From: JBBRMG01 sp038230955
GTDB lineage: Bacteria > Patescibacteriota > Doudnabacteria > UBA920
DNA length: 51,640 nucleotides
Assembly (NCBI GenBank): GCA_038230955.1
Contig: JBBRMG010000004.1
Location: 1 to 51,640, forward strand
Direction: 5' to 3'
Part shown: positions 1-7,859 of the stretch, piece after piece
Position numbering within the stretch: the first letter of the stretch is position 1
How the letters are laid out: each line of letters starts with the position of its first letter
Made by a program: the position numbers and the translations under genes
The notes under the pieces: model-generated
What the model saw: only the letters and a program-made list of their open reading frames with translations
What the model was told of the DNA's origin: nothing
The model's database searches: none

Positions 1-294
1 ATAGTTCTCTTTGCTAGCATCTCTCACAAACACAGGTTTACCATTTTTTTGAGCGCGATAATTACCCCCCCGTTTGCGAGGAGGGTTTGGCTCATATGGC
101 ATGCCGGCACTTTTGTAGGCCAGCTGATAATCGAAGTCAGTCGTCATGCGCCACCAAGCAAAACCAAAATCGGCGTCCATAATTTTCATGCTACCTTCTG
201 TAAATTTACGGACAATTTCGAGCTTGTTGTCAGTGATCAAAGACTCCAAGGTCATCCTGTTTAGTAGCTTTATTTTTTCTGCTATAGATTTCAT
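1..294 (-). CDS. GAF-domain protein, N-terminal part (runs off window)
   Basis: An open frame runs from an ATG at 294 to the window edge without a stop, giving the first 98 residues. After a helical start (residues 1-35) comes a stretch typical of GAF domains in sensor proteins: DADFGFAWW near residue 40, a segment ending PYEPNPPRKRGGNYRA and then GKPVFVRDA. GAF domains bind small ligands and usually sit in signalling proteins ahead of PAS or kinase modules, but the rest of this protein is outside the window, so its output is unknown. The run of seven C at 65-71 does not break the frame. Its neighbour, a methyltransferase-like gene on the same strand, begins upstream at 1143. Confidence 0.7.
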   Translation of the reverse strand, partial: MKSIAEKIKLLNRMTLESLITDNKLEIVRKFTEGSMKIMDADFGFAWWRMTTDFDYQLAYKSAGMPYEPNPPRKRGGNYRAQKNGKPVFVRDASKENY

Positions 295-351
295 AAAAAA
301 AATTAGGTGGGAAGAAATGATTCTCTCCCCACCATTAGTTTACTAAGCATC

Positions 352-1143
352 TTATATTTGAGCAACATAGGTCTTTGCCCAATATACGTGGTGCCAATAC
401 TTGACTCGGGTCATGTCAGTGACATGGACCGGGCCGCCTGCTCCCGCTTCGAGCCAGCGATGAATATCCGGCCATGAAATAGGAAGCGTGTCCCCCCACA
501 CAACACCCTCGTTGTGCTCGGGTGCCGCATGGACAATAGTAATCCGACGTTCCAAGCCCGGAGTTGCCAGATAATTGCCCAATAAATTTGTCAAAGTTCT
601 CGCTTTGCCCATCGTCATTTGAATCTGAATGACGCCGCTTACGAAAACATGAATGGCCCTATAATCTATCTGGTCCAAATGGTTGACTTCACGAACATAA
701 AATCGGTTCATATGTTCTTTTCCGGTGCCCCTGAGCATCCCATTAATCTTAGCTTGGGTTCGATCTATGGCTGTACCACTAGCATCGGAGATTTCACCTT
801 CAATCCCAAGGCCATTAGCCAATATCACCCAGCCACGCAAGTCGCGACCTAGCCCAGGGCCGATTACGGAAAACTTTAGGCGTTTTTCATGCTCTAAGAT
901 ATATTGCTGAATTTGGTGTGTCATATGTTCATCACAGGCATCACCGTATCTGTCATTTTCCCTGAGGTACTTTTGCTCGGTCACTAAACCAGCTTCCCTT
1001 AGGTCCTTAGGAGCCAACGGAAATGTTGGATTACCATGTTCATCAACTTCTTGAAGCTTGCGATCAAACTTCTGTCCAATTTGTATGTTCTTTATCTGCT
1101 TCGTTATTGACTTAGCAGATTCCATTAACCCTATACTGCTCAT
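352..1143 (-). CDS. Methyltransferase-like protein of unknown substrate
   Basis: A 263-residue protein. Residues 1-90 are polar and helical with no recognised domain. Residues 91-101 read FSVIGPGLGRD, resembling the glycine-rich SAM-binding motif I of class I methyltransferases, and an acidic Asp at about residue 120 could be motif II. Later segments (HVFVSGVIQ, RRITIVHAAPE) look like beta strands of the same Rossmann fold. An AAGGGGG stretch 5-11 bases before the ATG is a fair ribosome-binding site. The substrate cannot be told. A short palindrome ACTCTTACGAGT lies about 50 bases upstream. The fold call is moderate; a non-enzymatic relative is possible. Confidence 0.5.
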   Translation of the reverse strand: MSSIGLMESAKSITKQIKNIQIGQKFDRKLQEVDEHGNPTFPLAPKDLREAGLVTEQKYLRENDRYGDACDEHMTHQIQQYILEHEKRLKFSVIGPGLGRDLRGWVILANGLGIEGEISDASGTAIDRTQAKINGMLRGTGKEHMNRFYVREVNHLDQIDYRAIHVFVSGVIQIQMTMGKARTLTNLLGNYLATPGLERRITIVHAAPEHNEGVVWGDTLPISWPDIHRWLEAGAGGPVHVTDMTRVKYWHHVYWAKTYVAQI

Positions 1144-1242
1144 ACTATCCCCCTTGTATTTGTCCTCTGTTTGTTTGGTTTTTATTCTTACTCTTACGAG
1201 TATCTTATTGTAAATGAATAATCAAGAAATTTCAAGTAAAAA

Positions 1243-1944
1243 TCATAACTGCACTAATGTGGTCAAAGGAACCCTTATCGATGTATCTCCAAAACTAACT
1301 ATTGTGGTTTCAGGCCATTGAGTTAAAAATTCAATTTTCAAAGTGCTAAGAAAATCAAAATCGCCATTTTCTGCTCCAAACAATTTTTCAAAATCGAGAC
1401 GATCTTGCCCTTCTCTCGTTGGGAGCATAATTGTGGTATCCAAAATGTCTTCCAGGCGCAGAATAAAAGCGGCCATAACCGGACCATGGGAAAAAGCGGC
1501 AATCCTAAATTCCGCGAGATCATCTGAATGTTGGTTTATTTGCTGCAAAATCCATTTGGCGAAATCGGAAACCGCAAACTTACCGACTTCGGACTGGTAC
1601 CAATAACGAAACCAGTCGGCCTGATGCCCGAGCGGCAGTTCCTTAACAAATTCGACTGTGTCTTTTTCACTTAATCGTTCATCCTGCACCAAGGGCAAAT
1701 CTGACAATGGGAATTTTTCTATGACTGCCTCGTGGTATATTTCCGCTGTCTCCACCGCACGAGGAATTGGCGAACTAACAACTATGTCAGGGGCAGGCAT
1801 GGCAATGGCAGATGAAAAAATACTATTGTAAAAATTCTTGACCGCATCTCGGCCTTGCGCCGAAAGTCTGCCGTCAAACCCTTGCTTAGGGCCATGACGA
1901 GTAATGGTAATGAATAAAAGCCCTCTCATTTTGTCAGCTTGCAT
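1243..1944 (-). CDS. Histidine phosphatase family protein
   Basis: A 233-residue member of the histidine phosphatase (phosphoglycerate-mutase-like) superfamily. The hallmark RHG triad lies at residues 16-18 (ITRHGPKQG), giving the His that is phosphorylated during catalysis. A conserved Arg follows in SSPIPRAVETAEIY (near 62), and the second catalytic His is in AFSHGPVMAAF (near 153). Spacing and length fit SixA/PhoE/CobC-like enzymes, which dephosphorylate proteins, sugars or nucleotides; the substrate is not predictable. It ends 99 bases before the methyltransferase-like gene and begins 16 bases after the mltG stop, so it is probably co-transcribed with mltG. A downstream Met at residue 6 is an alternative start. 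Confidence 0.8.
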   Translation of the reverse strand: MQADKMRGLLFITITRHGPKQGFDGRLSAQGRDAVKNFYNSIFSSAIAMPAPDIVVSSPIPRAVETAEIYHEAVIEKFPLSDLPLVQDERLSEKDTVEFVKELPLGHQADWFRYWYQSEVGKFAVSDFAKWILQQINQHSDDLAEFRIAAFSHGPVMAAFILRLEDILDTTIMLPTREGQDRLDFEKLFGAENGDFDFLSTLKIEFLTQWPETTIVSFGDTSIRVPLTTLVQL

Positions 1945-1960
1945 AGATAAATATTAACTA

Positions 1961-2827
1961 CTATTGAGCCTTATTCCGCTTATGCTCCTCAAATGTTTTA
2001 GCAAATACAACCTCGCCAGACGGCTGTCTATGCAAAAAGTAATAGTAATCTGTTTTGGTCGGATACAGCACCGCTTTCAAGCTAGCCAACGAGGGGTTGC
2101 AAATTGGCCCTGGGGGCAACCCTGGATACTTGTAAGTATTATAAGGCGAGTTTAAATTTAAATCAGTGCTGTTGACCGCGGGAGTATTTTTACCGGTGAC
2201 ATAATTAACAGTAGCGTCGCTTTCCAGAGCTTGACCCTTGGCTAGCCGGTTATAAAACACTCCGGCAATGACTGCCCGTTCTTGGTCCGGCGACACAGAT
2301 TTACCGTCACCCTTATCCCCGCTTTCTCGTTCAACAATAGACGCTAAGGTCAGCAACTGATAAAAGGACATTTTAGTGGTATCGTAACCGGGAACGGCAT
2401 AATCCCCTTGTCCTGCTCGCACCCCAAGCGCTTCCAGGCGAGCGGTGAAGTTAGTCAACATTTTGCTAATAATAAAATTAGGGATGGCGTCTTTCGTAAA
2501 CCGATAAGTGTCCGGAAATAAATATCCTTCCAAGCTAGACTTGGCCGGCTTACTTTGCTTGATTAGCGGAAAGGGGGTTAAATCAAAATTAGTTAAAGCA
2601 GTATTAAAATCCTTTTCCGGTACTAACTTTTGCTGGCCTATATAAGTGGCCATTTCGGCATTAGTCCAACCCTCAATGGTGGTAATTTTGATGTCCTCCG
2701 CCTGTTGCTGTAATCGGGCAATTCTGGCTTGCTTACGGGCTGTATAGGACTGGTAGGTGTGATTAACCCATACTCCACCTATGATTATCCCAACAAAAAA
2801 AATGACACCGATAATCTTTTTTATCAT
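1961..2827 (-). CDS. mltG: Endolytic murein transglycosylase MltG
   Basis: A 288-residue protein of the YceG/MltG family, which cuts nascent peptidoglycan glycan strands at the outer face of the membrane and so sets chain length. One N-terminal membrane helix (about residues 4-20) anchors it. A LysM-like segment follows, then the lytic domain: GYLFPDTYRF near 101, the catalytic Glu in ASIVERESG (about 166), the AVIAGVFYNRLAKG block, SDATVNYVTG and the C-terminal SPYNTYKYPGLPPGPI signature with YYYFL. It is somewhat shorter than proteobacterial homologues but all key blocks are present. Neighbours are yjbQ upstream (41-base gap) and the phosphatase downstream. Confidence 0.93.
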   Translation of the reverse strand: MIKKIIGVIFFVGIIIGGVWVNHTYQSYTARKQARIARLQQQAEDIKITTIEGWTNAEMATYIGQQKLVPEKDFNTALTNFDLTPFPLIKQSKPAKSSLEGYLFPDTYRFTKDAIPNFIISKMLTNFTARLEALGVRAGQGDYAVPGYDTTKMSFYQLLTLASIVERESGDKGDGKSVSPDQERAVIAGVFYNRLAKGQALESDATVNYVTGKNTPAVNSTDLNLNSPYNTYKYPGLPPGPICNPSLASLKAVLYPTKTDYYYFLHRQPSGEVVFAKTFEEHKRNKAQ

Positions 2828-2868
2828 ATGTCTAAGTATACCATAAACCGCTTAACTGGTTTTTATAA

Positions 2869-3306
2869 TTATGCGCCTACAATCTTAATATAATAATCGC
2901 GCTTGCGGCCCCCATCTAGCTCCACAAAAAAAATGCTTTGTTTTTCACCCAGCATGAGCTGGCTGTCTTCCACGGCTAATGATTCCGATGATCCGAGCAA
3001 AAAACTTTTGACATGAGCGTGGCCATTAGATCTTTCATTGATCGCCACATTCTCTCGCACTTCAAACAAATCATGGCTATAACTAGTATCCAAAGGCACT
3101 AACCGGTACAACGTTTTCATGAGGTCCTGCATGAGGAGCGGTTCGTTGTGGGTCAGGCGAATAGCGGCGGTAGTGTGGGGGTTAAATACCACAACCAAGC
3201 CAGAGCTAATACCGCTTTCTGCCACCGCCGCTTTCACCGCAGAGGTAATGTCGACTAGCTCGAACTGTTTTTTAGTTTCAATTTTATTATTGAACAAAGA
3301 TTTCAT
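2869..3306 (-). CDS. yjbQ: YjbQ/UPF0047 family protein
   Basis: A 145-residue protein matching the UPF0047 (YjbQ) family over its whole length. Diagnostic segments are NPHTTAAIRLTHNEP with metal-binding and acidic residues, the ANGH-like block RSNGHAHVKSFLLGSS, and the C-terminal LGEKQSIFFVELDGGRKRDYYIKI. The family forms trimers; E. coli YjbQ has weak thiamine-phosphate synthase activity, but the true role is uncertain. It stands in a run of minus-strand genes between the RNHCP gene (31-base gap) and mltG, with no obvious functional link. Confidence 0.88.
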   Translation of the reverse strand: MKSLFNNKIETKKQFELVDITSAVKAAVAESGISSGLVVVFNPHTTAAIRLTHNEPLLMQDLMKTLYRLVPLDTSYSHDLFEVRENVAINERSNGHAHVKSFLLGSSESLAVEDSQLMLGEKQSIFFVELDGGRKRDYYIKIVGA

Positions 3307-3337
3307 AAGTCTATTATAGTATAAAAAGCCAAATGCG

Positions 3338-3646
3338 TTAAGATTGTGCTTGCTGAGCTAAATTAATCACTAACTCAAAGTCGTCTTCCGGCGATACTTT
3401 ATTGCGCTTCTCGTAGCCGCAAATACTGCACTGATGAGTAATGCTGTAGGTATCGCCGCTTTTCTCCACGCTCACGGGTTGCATCAACCCTTGGCACTCG
3501 GCTGCCCTGTCCCCTGGGTTTATGTCTACATGCTTGCTCCATAAACATTTCGGACAATGGTTGGTAAACCCATTGCCTTGCACACTGGCACCGCAATGAC
3601 CGCAGACAAAGTCTTCTTTGGTTCTAATAAATTTCTTGCTATCCAT
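3338..3646 (-). CDS. RNHCP domain zinc-ribbon protein
   Basis: A 102-residue RNHCP-domain protein. Two CxxC knuckles are visible at the N terminus (DFVCGHCGASV at 13-23 and NHCPKCLWSKH at about 29-39), followed by the family signature DINPGDRAAECQGLMQPV and a second zinc ribbon built from HQCSICGYEKRNK. Small RNHCP proteins are widespread and presumed to bind nucleic acid through zinc, with no settled function. It begins 14 bases after the histidine kinase stop codon, so it is likely read from the same transcript. Confidence 0.85.
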   Translation of the reverse strand: MDSKKFIRTKEDFVCGHCGASVQGNGFTNHCPKCLWSKHVDINPGDRAAECQGLMQPVSVEKSGDTYSITHQCSICGYEKRNKVSPEDDFELVINLAQQAQS

Positions 3647-3660
3647 AAACGAGGGAATTA

Positions 3661-5349
3661 CTACTGGGGCTGGGGTTTGCTTTGCTCTGCCACCAAGTCC
3701 ACCGTACTAGTCTCTTTTAGGTTACTGTGAATGGGAATGGAGAAAATAAATGAAGATCCTTTGCCATCACCTTCGCTCTCTACCCATATTTTTCCTTCAT
3801 TTTGTTCGATGATAACCTTGGCCACATACAATCCCAACCCTAAGCCCGTAGCGGCGGAAGCGGAGTCTTTACCGCGCTTGTACTTTTCAAACAACGTCGG
3901 CGCCACGTCTGATGGCACCCCGCGCCCGGAATCTTTCACTTTAACCACGACATCGGTGGCTGTCTGTTCCACAAACACATCTATAGTCCCCTGCTTGGTG
4001 TACTTAATGGCGTTATCAATAAAGTTGTTAATAACCTGACGAACTTTTTCTTTGTCTAGCATGACGAGGGGCACAGGCTTGAGTGGTTTGTGATAGACCA
4101 AAGTCAATTTCTTTATTCCGGCCTGCGGAATTAACTGATCGACTGTGAGGGTGGCTAAGGCATCTAAGTCGCCCATTTCAAAGAAGAATTCTAGCTTGCC
4201 CCGCTCAATGCGAGAAGCGTTGAGCAGGTCGTCGATTAACGAAATTTGCGAGTTATTAGTGACGTTTACACGGTCAAGGGCTGACTTGAGGTCAGGCGCA
4301 AGAACGCCGAAATCGCCCGTGAGAATAGCCCCGACATACCACTTAATAGTGGCCGGTGGGGTGCGCAACTGATGACTGGCAATAGAAATAAACTCTGCTC
4401 GGGCAGCGTCTAATACTTTCAACTGCTGATTAGCTCCTTCCAATTGCTCAGATAGAATTTGTAATTGCTCACGTTGTTTTACTTCACGAATAACACTGCG
4501 GATGAGGAGAATACCTAATCCTAAGACTAATAAGAAAATACTGCTGCGTAAAATCAGCAATGGCACACTATTGGAGATGACTACCTCAAATAATGTAGCT
4601 ATGGCTAAGACGAAAATCAAAATCTCAGTAGAAACAACTTTTACATCCAACAATTTGTGTCGAATAATAGCGTATCCGGCAAATGCGGCAAATGGGAATG
4701 TAAATACGGCGCCTAGAGGAATAAACCGCTGATTATTAAAAAAGGCGGGGAGAATAAAATTGAACACAATGATGCAAAAAAACATTATTATAGTGCCAAT
4801 AAAAATAAAGATAATGCCTCGGCGTTCTTGGCCTTGGGCTTTTCTCATCTTACGTATTAGCAGAACCATAGCATGAGCAACGAGACCTATCGCCACCAGC
4901 CCGAATAAGATTATCCCAGGGCCAATTGCTACTTTGGCTACCTCACCCGCCTGAAAAACGTTAATAATCCGCGAAAATACCAGCGGGGTCAAAGTAACTA
5001 GAGCTGTTATTGCGACCACCGGAATTAACCAATATTTATAACGTGGACTAAATTGTGCTTTGTCGGATGGGAAAACAAAAAATAGTTGATGGAGAAAAAA
5101 AGCTACCCAAACCGCGGAAAACATAACTAAGCGCAACATCCATAACACCACGATTGGGGATGCAAACCGAGAATTAAGATAATTAATGATCCCCCATGTG
5201 ACTGTGCTCAGGCAAAATAAAAAAAATGTGGTGTTGGTTATACTTTTGCGGTTATTAAAGTACACCACAAACCCAAGAATACCGGTAGCTGCGCTGGCTA
5301 TACCGACACTAAATAAATCTAAATTGCTAAAGGCGCCTAAAAATGGCAT
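3661..5349 (-). CDS. Membrane sensor histidine kinase (7TM type)
   Basis: A 562-residue sensor kinase. The first ~290 residues hold about eight hydrophobic helices, fitting the seven-transmembrane N-terminal region of histidine kinases, followed by a coiled-coil linker. The dimerisation domain carries the H box EFISIASHQLRTP (His near 325). The catalytic ATPase domain has an N box (NFIDNAIKYT), G1 (VKDSGRGVP), F box (LFEKYKRG) and G2 (TGLGLGLYVAKVI), ending in a disordered tail. It should autophosphorylate on His and pass phosphate to a response regulator. The only regulator in the window (11369) lies 6 kb away on the other strand, so pairing is unproven. Only 6 bases separate it from the nitroreductase gene upstream. 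Confidence 0.92.
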   Translation of the reverse strand: MPFLGAFSNLDLFSVGIASAATGILGFVVYFNNRKSITNTTFFLFCLSTVTWGIINYLNSRFASPIVVLWMLRLVMFSAVWVAFFLHQLFFVFPSDKAQFSPRYKYWLIPVVAITALVTLTPLVFSRIINVFQAGEVAKVAIGPGIILFGLVAIGLVAHAMVLLIRKMRKAQGQERRGIIFIFIGTIIMFFCIIVFNFILPAFFNNQRFIPLGAVFTFPFAAFAGYAIIRHKLLDVKVVSTEILIFVLAIATLFEVVISNSVPLLILRSSIFLLVLGLGILLIRSVIREVKQREQLQILSEQLEGANQQLKVLDAARAEFISIASHQLRTPPATIKWYVGAILTGDFGVLAPDLKSALDRVNVTNNSQISLIDDLLNASRIERGKLEFFFEMGDLDALATLTVDQLIPQAGIKKLTLVYHKPLKPVPLVMLDKEKVRQVINNFIDNAIKYTKQGTIDVFVEQTATDVVVKVKDSGRGVPSDVAPTLFEKYKRGKDSASAATGLGLGLYVAKVIIEQNEGKIWVESEGDGKGSSFIFSIPIHSNLKETSTVDLVAEQSKPQPQ

Positions 5350-5355
5350 AAATGG

Positions 5356-6402
5356 TTAAGCTTTCAATAGTTGATTAAGCGTAAGGCGAGGCGAAATTGC
5401 ACTAGGGGGGAGCGCATGACCAATCCGAAACTGAAATGTAATGCGGTCACTGTCTGAGGCTCCAAAACAATTTTGTATAATTTTATAAGCTTCATCAATT
5501 GTTGCAATTTCTTGGGGATTAAAATGTTCTTGGCTTTTGCGCAATCGGTTTTTTAAAAAAACAATCCCAGTCAATGGATGGATATTCAGTCCGATTCGCG
5601 TGGCTTCCAACCAAATGCGTTGAACGAGCCGACCGGTTTGTATAAAACCTTCCGGAGTGGCTACCGGCACGATAATGGCACCAAACCCACCGCTCGATGC
5701 ATATATCTGCTCATTTTCTGAAGCCACTTTGTTGGCCAATCCGAGTTTATTTAAAACTTTAACTCGACTCCATTTACTGGCCAACTTGAATATCATCTCC
5801 TGAAACCCATTCATCTCTAATGTTTTCAAATATAAACCATTTTTATGTTTACTAAGATGCGCCTCATTCCATCTGACATGATCAAACAGAAACTTATGGA
5901 GGAATTCATTACCCAAAACCAGCTGTTCATTTCTACTGGCAGCATAGGCCAGTTTTTTTATTTCGGATGGATCCACAACAAATCTAAACGCCGGATTATT
6001 ACCTGTTATATTATTAAGCTGGGTAATCTCTTCCGGGGAAAGAGCCTTGCTATCGTAGGGCTTGCGATTAGTATGCCGCAGTGGGATAAATGTGTACAAA
6101 GGGTCAGCCGGCTGATCTGTTTCTTCAAAATCTATAACGGCTACCAGATTTTGTTCCCCAGAGTTAGGAAACAAGGTGACTTTTGCCAATGCACCTTGAT
6201 GAGAAGCAGCAATACTAATATTTTCTATCAGTGCTCCCTGTGATACATAAGCCGCCCCTTGCTCAAAATTATAAAGCGATTGGTCGGCCAATGGTTCATT
6301 GTATATAGAAATGCTATCACGTCTAATCCGAAACCGCCAAGGCTGAGTGTTATCTCCTGAAGGAGCAGGCAAAGCGTATGAAATTATCTCTTCTATGTTC
6401 AA
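5356..6402 (-). CDS. Nitroreductase-family protein (Acg/Rv1355c type)
   Basis: A 348-residue flavoprotein-like protein of the divergent nitroreductase group that includes mycobacterial Acg and the C-terminal half of Rv1355c. The N terminus reads ALPAPSGDNTQPWRF, the usual FMN-phosphate and substrate segment. Two nitroreductase lobes follow, with PLRHTNRKPYDSK near 105 and a C-terminal GRLVQRIWLEATRIGLNIHPLTG block. Family members bind FMN and reduce organic substrates or sequester the cofactor. In Rv1355c-type proteins a ThiF/E1-like domain is fused to this domain; here the E1-like protein is the separate gene at 6715, which supports a joint role. The actual reaction is unknown. Confidence 0.8.
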   Translation of the reverse strand: MNIEEIISYALPAPSGDNTQPWRFRIRRDSISIYNEPLADQSLYNFEQGAAYVSQGALIENISIAASHQGALAKVTLFPNSGEQNLVAVIDFEETDQPADPLYTFIPLRHTNRKPYDSKALSPEEITQLNNITGNNPAFRFVVDPSEIKKLAYAASRNEQLVLGNEFLHKFLFDHVRWNEAHLSKHKNGLYLKTLEMNGFQEMIFKLASKWSRVKVLNKLGLANKVASENEQIYASSGGFGAIIVPVATPEGFIQTGRLVQRIWLEATRIGLNIHPLTGIVFLKNRLRKSQEHFNPQEIATIDEAYKIIQNCFGASDSDRITFQFRIGHALPPSAISPRLTLNQLLKA

Positions 6403-6531
6403 AAGGTTTTGTTATTGTTTTTGGTTCAGAGGCACTATTAACTGTATTTATTATACAACAAAATGGAGTAAAGTAAAAAGGGTATTGGTGTGACACCAAC
6501 AGCCCAAGAATAGTTTCGAGTTAACAGTCAT

Positions 6532-6713
6532 TTATTTTGCACTCACAATATCTAATAATTCTTGCACGCCATTCATAAAATTACTTTGACTTGCAACTTC
6601 AGCAGAAGCAAACCACGCATACCGCTTTCCGATTTACCATTTGCCCTCTTGAGCATTAAAAACTTACCGTTATTAGCAATATAGCAGCCAGCCACATTCA
6701 AATGAATTGCCAT
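6532..6713 (-). pseudogene. Nudix hydrolase remnant with the Nudix box deleted
   Basis: Starting one base after the ThiF-like stop, an ATG at 6713 opens a frame encoding NVAGCYIANNGKFLMLKRANGKSE, the first strands of a Nudix hydrolase domain. The frame then becomes unrelated and stops at about 6576. A second frame picks up just downstream (about 6636-6532) with YAWFASAEVASQSNF and VQELLDIVSAK, a typical Nudix C-terminal end. The Nudix box (GX5EX7REUXEEXGU) that should lie between them is absent, so roughly 60-70 residues seem lost in one frame-shifting deletion. No active enzyme can be made. The gene was probably once part of the enzyme cluster. Confidence 0.75.
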
Positions 6714-6714
6714 G

Positions 6715-7854
6715 CTATCTTATTCCCATCATTTTCAATATTTGCTGTCGTTTTTTCAATTGTGCTTTGGTGGGGGGCAGAAAAGCCTCCTCTACAGTAA
6801 AGTTTGTTCTGCCGGACGGGATTTTCGCACCATTAATTATTTCTCTTGCCAAGAAAGTCAATACAGATCCACACATCGTGGCCGCATTGCCTAACTGAGG
6901 CCAGGAATATATTGACTTGCCAACTTCCATAACTGATTCCAGCATTCTTTCGGTGGACAAATGGGCTCCGGCAATACGAGCCATCACTCCGGGCAAGTCC
7001 TCGGGTTCAACATGTTTTAAGTGTTCAGCCGTCATTTTACCAGTGATACCGTGTAATATAGGAAGTTTCTTATTCAAATCATAGCGCTCCACATCTACAA
7101 TTATTCCGTCCCCATTATCAGCCGCCATAATAATCGGAATTCCTTTAGGCTTTGCCATTTCTCTGACTTTTAATTTAAAATAAGGATTGTCCATTTCTTC
7201 GACCAATAAATCCAATCCCGATAAAAAATTAGACATATTTTTTTCTTGCAACCCCTCGGGAAAAATTTCCACAACGGCATAAGGATTAATTTCATATATT
7301 TGGCGAGCTACTGCAATGGTTTTGCTAAGACCCACACTATTAACGCCGGTCCGAATGCGATTCAAATTGGAGCCCGAAATTATATCTGGATCTGCCAACT
7401 TTATACGGGCAGCACCGCCAGTCATTACTATAGTCAACGCAACATGACTACCGACACTCATGCCTAATATACCGATTGTGCTATTATAAAATTTAGACTG
7501 TTCTTTAGCAGTAATTAAGTATCGATTACGGCCTGTTCGTAGATCCTGATACATTTTGTCCGGCAATACATGGACAACTTGGCTCAGCCAAGGATAATAG
7601 AACCACGACCCTTGGTTGTCTAGGTTTTTTCCTCCTGAATGCTTTCGAAGAAATTTTGCAAAGTCTGCCTGATAATCCGGATTAAACCGAAAACGAGGAT
7701 TTGACAATAAAAACCACTCCTCCAACTGAGCAAGGTACTGATCATTGACCTGTGTTCTACCCAGTCTAAGTTTGCTGATTTTTTGCTTCAATGTTCCTGT
7801 GCCCTTTAGTAGCACCGGCTGCCAAGAATCTCTATTTAAAGTGTCTTTCGCCAT
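6715..7854 (-). CDS. ThiF/MoeB/E1-like adenylyltransferase family protein
   Basis: A 379-residue protein of the ThiF/HesA/E1 superfamily, whose members adenylate the C terminus of a small carrier protein or an acid. The Rossmann nucleotide-binding loop is GILGMSVGSHVAL (near 128-140), followed by IKLADPDIISGSNLNR, where the Asp and Arg match the E1 ATP-binding site, and the crossover region NPYFKLKVREMA. The CxxC zinc pairs and conserved catalytic Cys of MoeB/ThiF are not visible, which fits the Rv1355c-like branch. It sits 5 bases after the PaaK-like gene and upstream of the nitroreductase, the two being one polypeptide in Rv1355c-type proteins. No ubiquitin-like carrier is seen nearby. Confidence 0.82.
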   Translation of the reverse strand: MAKDTLNRDSWQPVLLKGTGTLKQKISKLRLGRTQVNDQYLAQLEEWFLLSNPRFRFNPDYQADFAKFLRKHSGGKNLDNQGSWFYYPWLSQVVHVLPDKMYQDLRTGRNRYLITAKEQSKFYNSTIGILGMSVGSHVALTIVMTGGAARIKLADPDIISGSNLNRIRTGVNSVGLSKTIAVARQIYEINPYAVVEIFPEGLQEKNMSNFLSGLDLLVEEMDNPYFKLKVREMAKPKGIPIIMAADNGDGIIVDVERYDLNKKLPILHGITGKMTAEHLKHVEPEDLPGVMARIAGAHLSTERMLESVMEVGKSIYSWPQLGNAATMCGSVLTFLAREIINGAKIPSGRTNFTVEEAFLPPTKAQLKKRQQILKMMGIR

Positions 7855-7859
7855 AATTG

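Noticed and set aside
65..71. Possible frameshift at the run of seven C in the first gene
   Set aside because: Careful codon-by-codon reading shows the minus-strand frame remains open through the run to the window edge.
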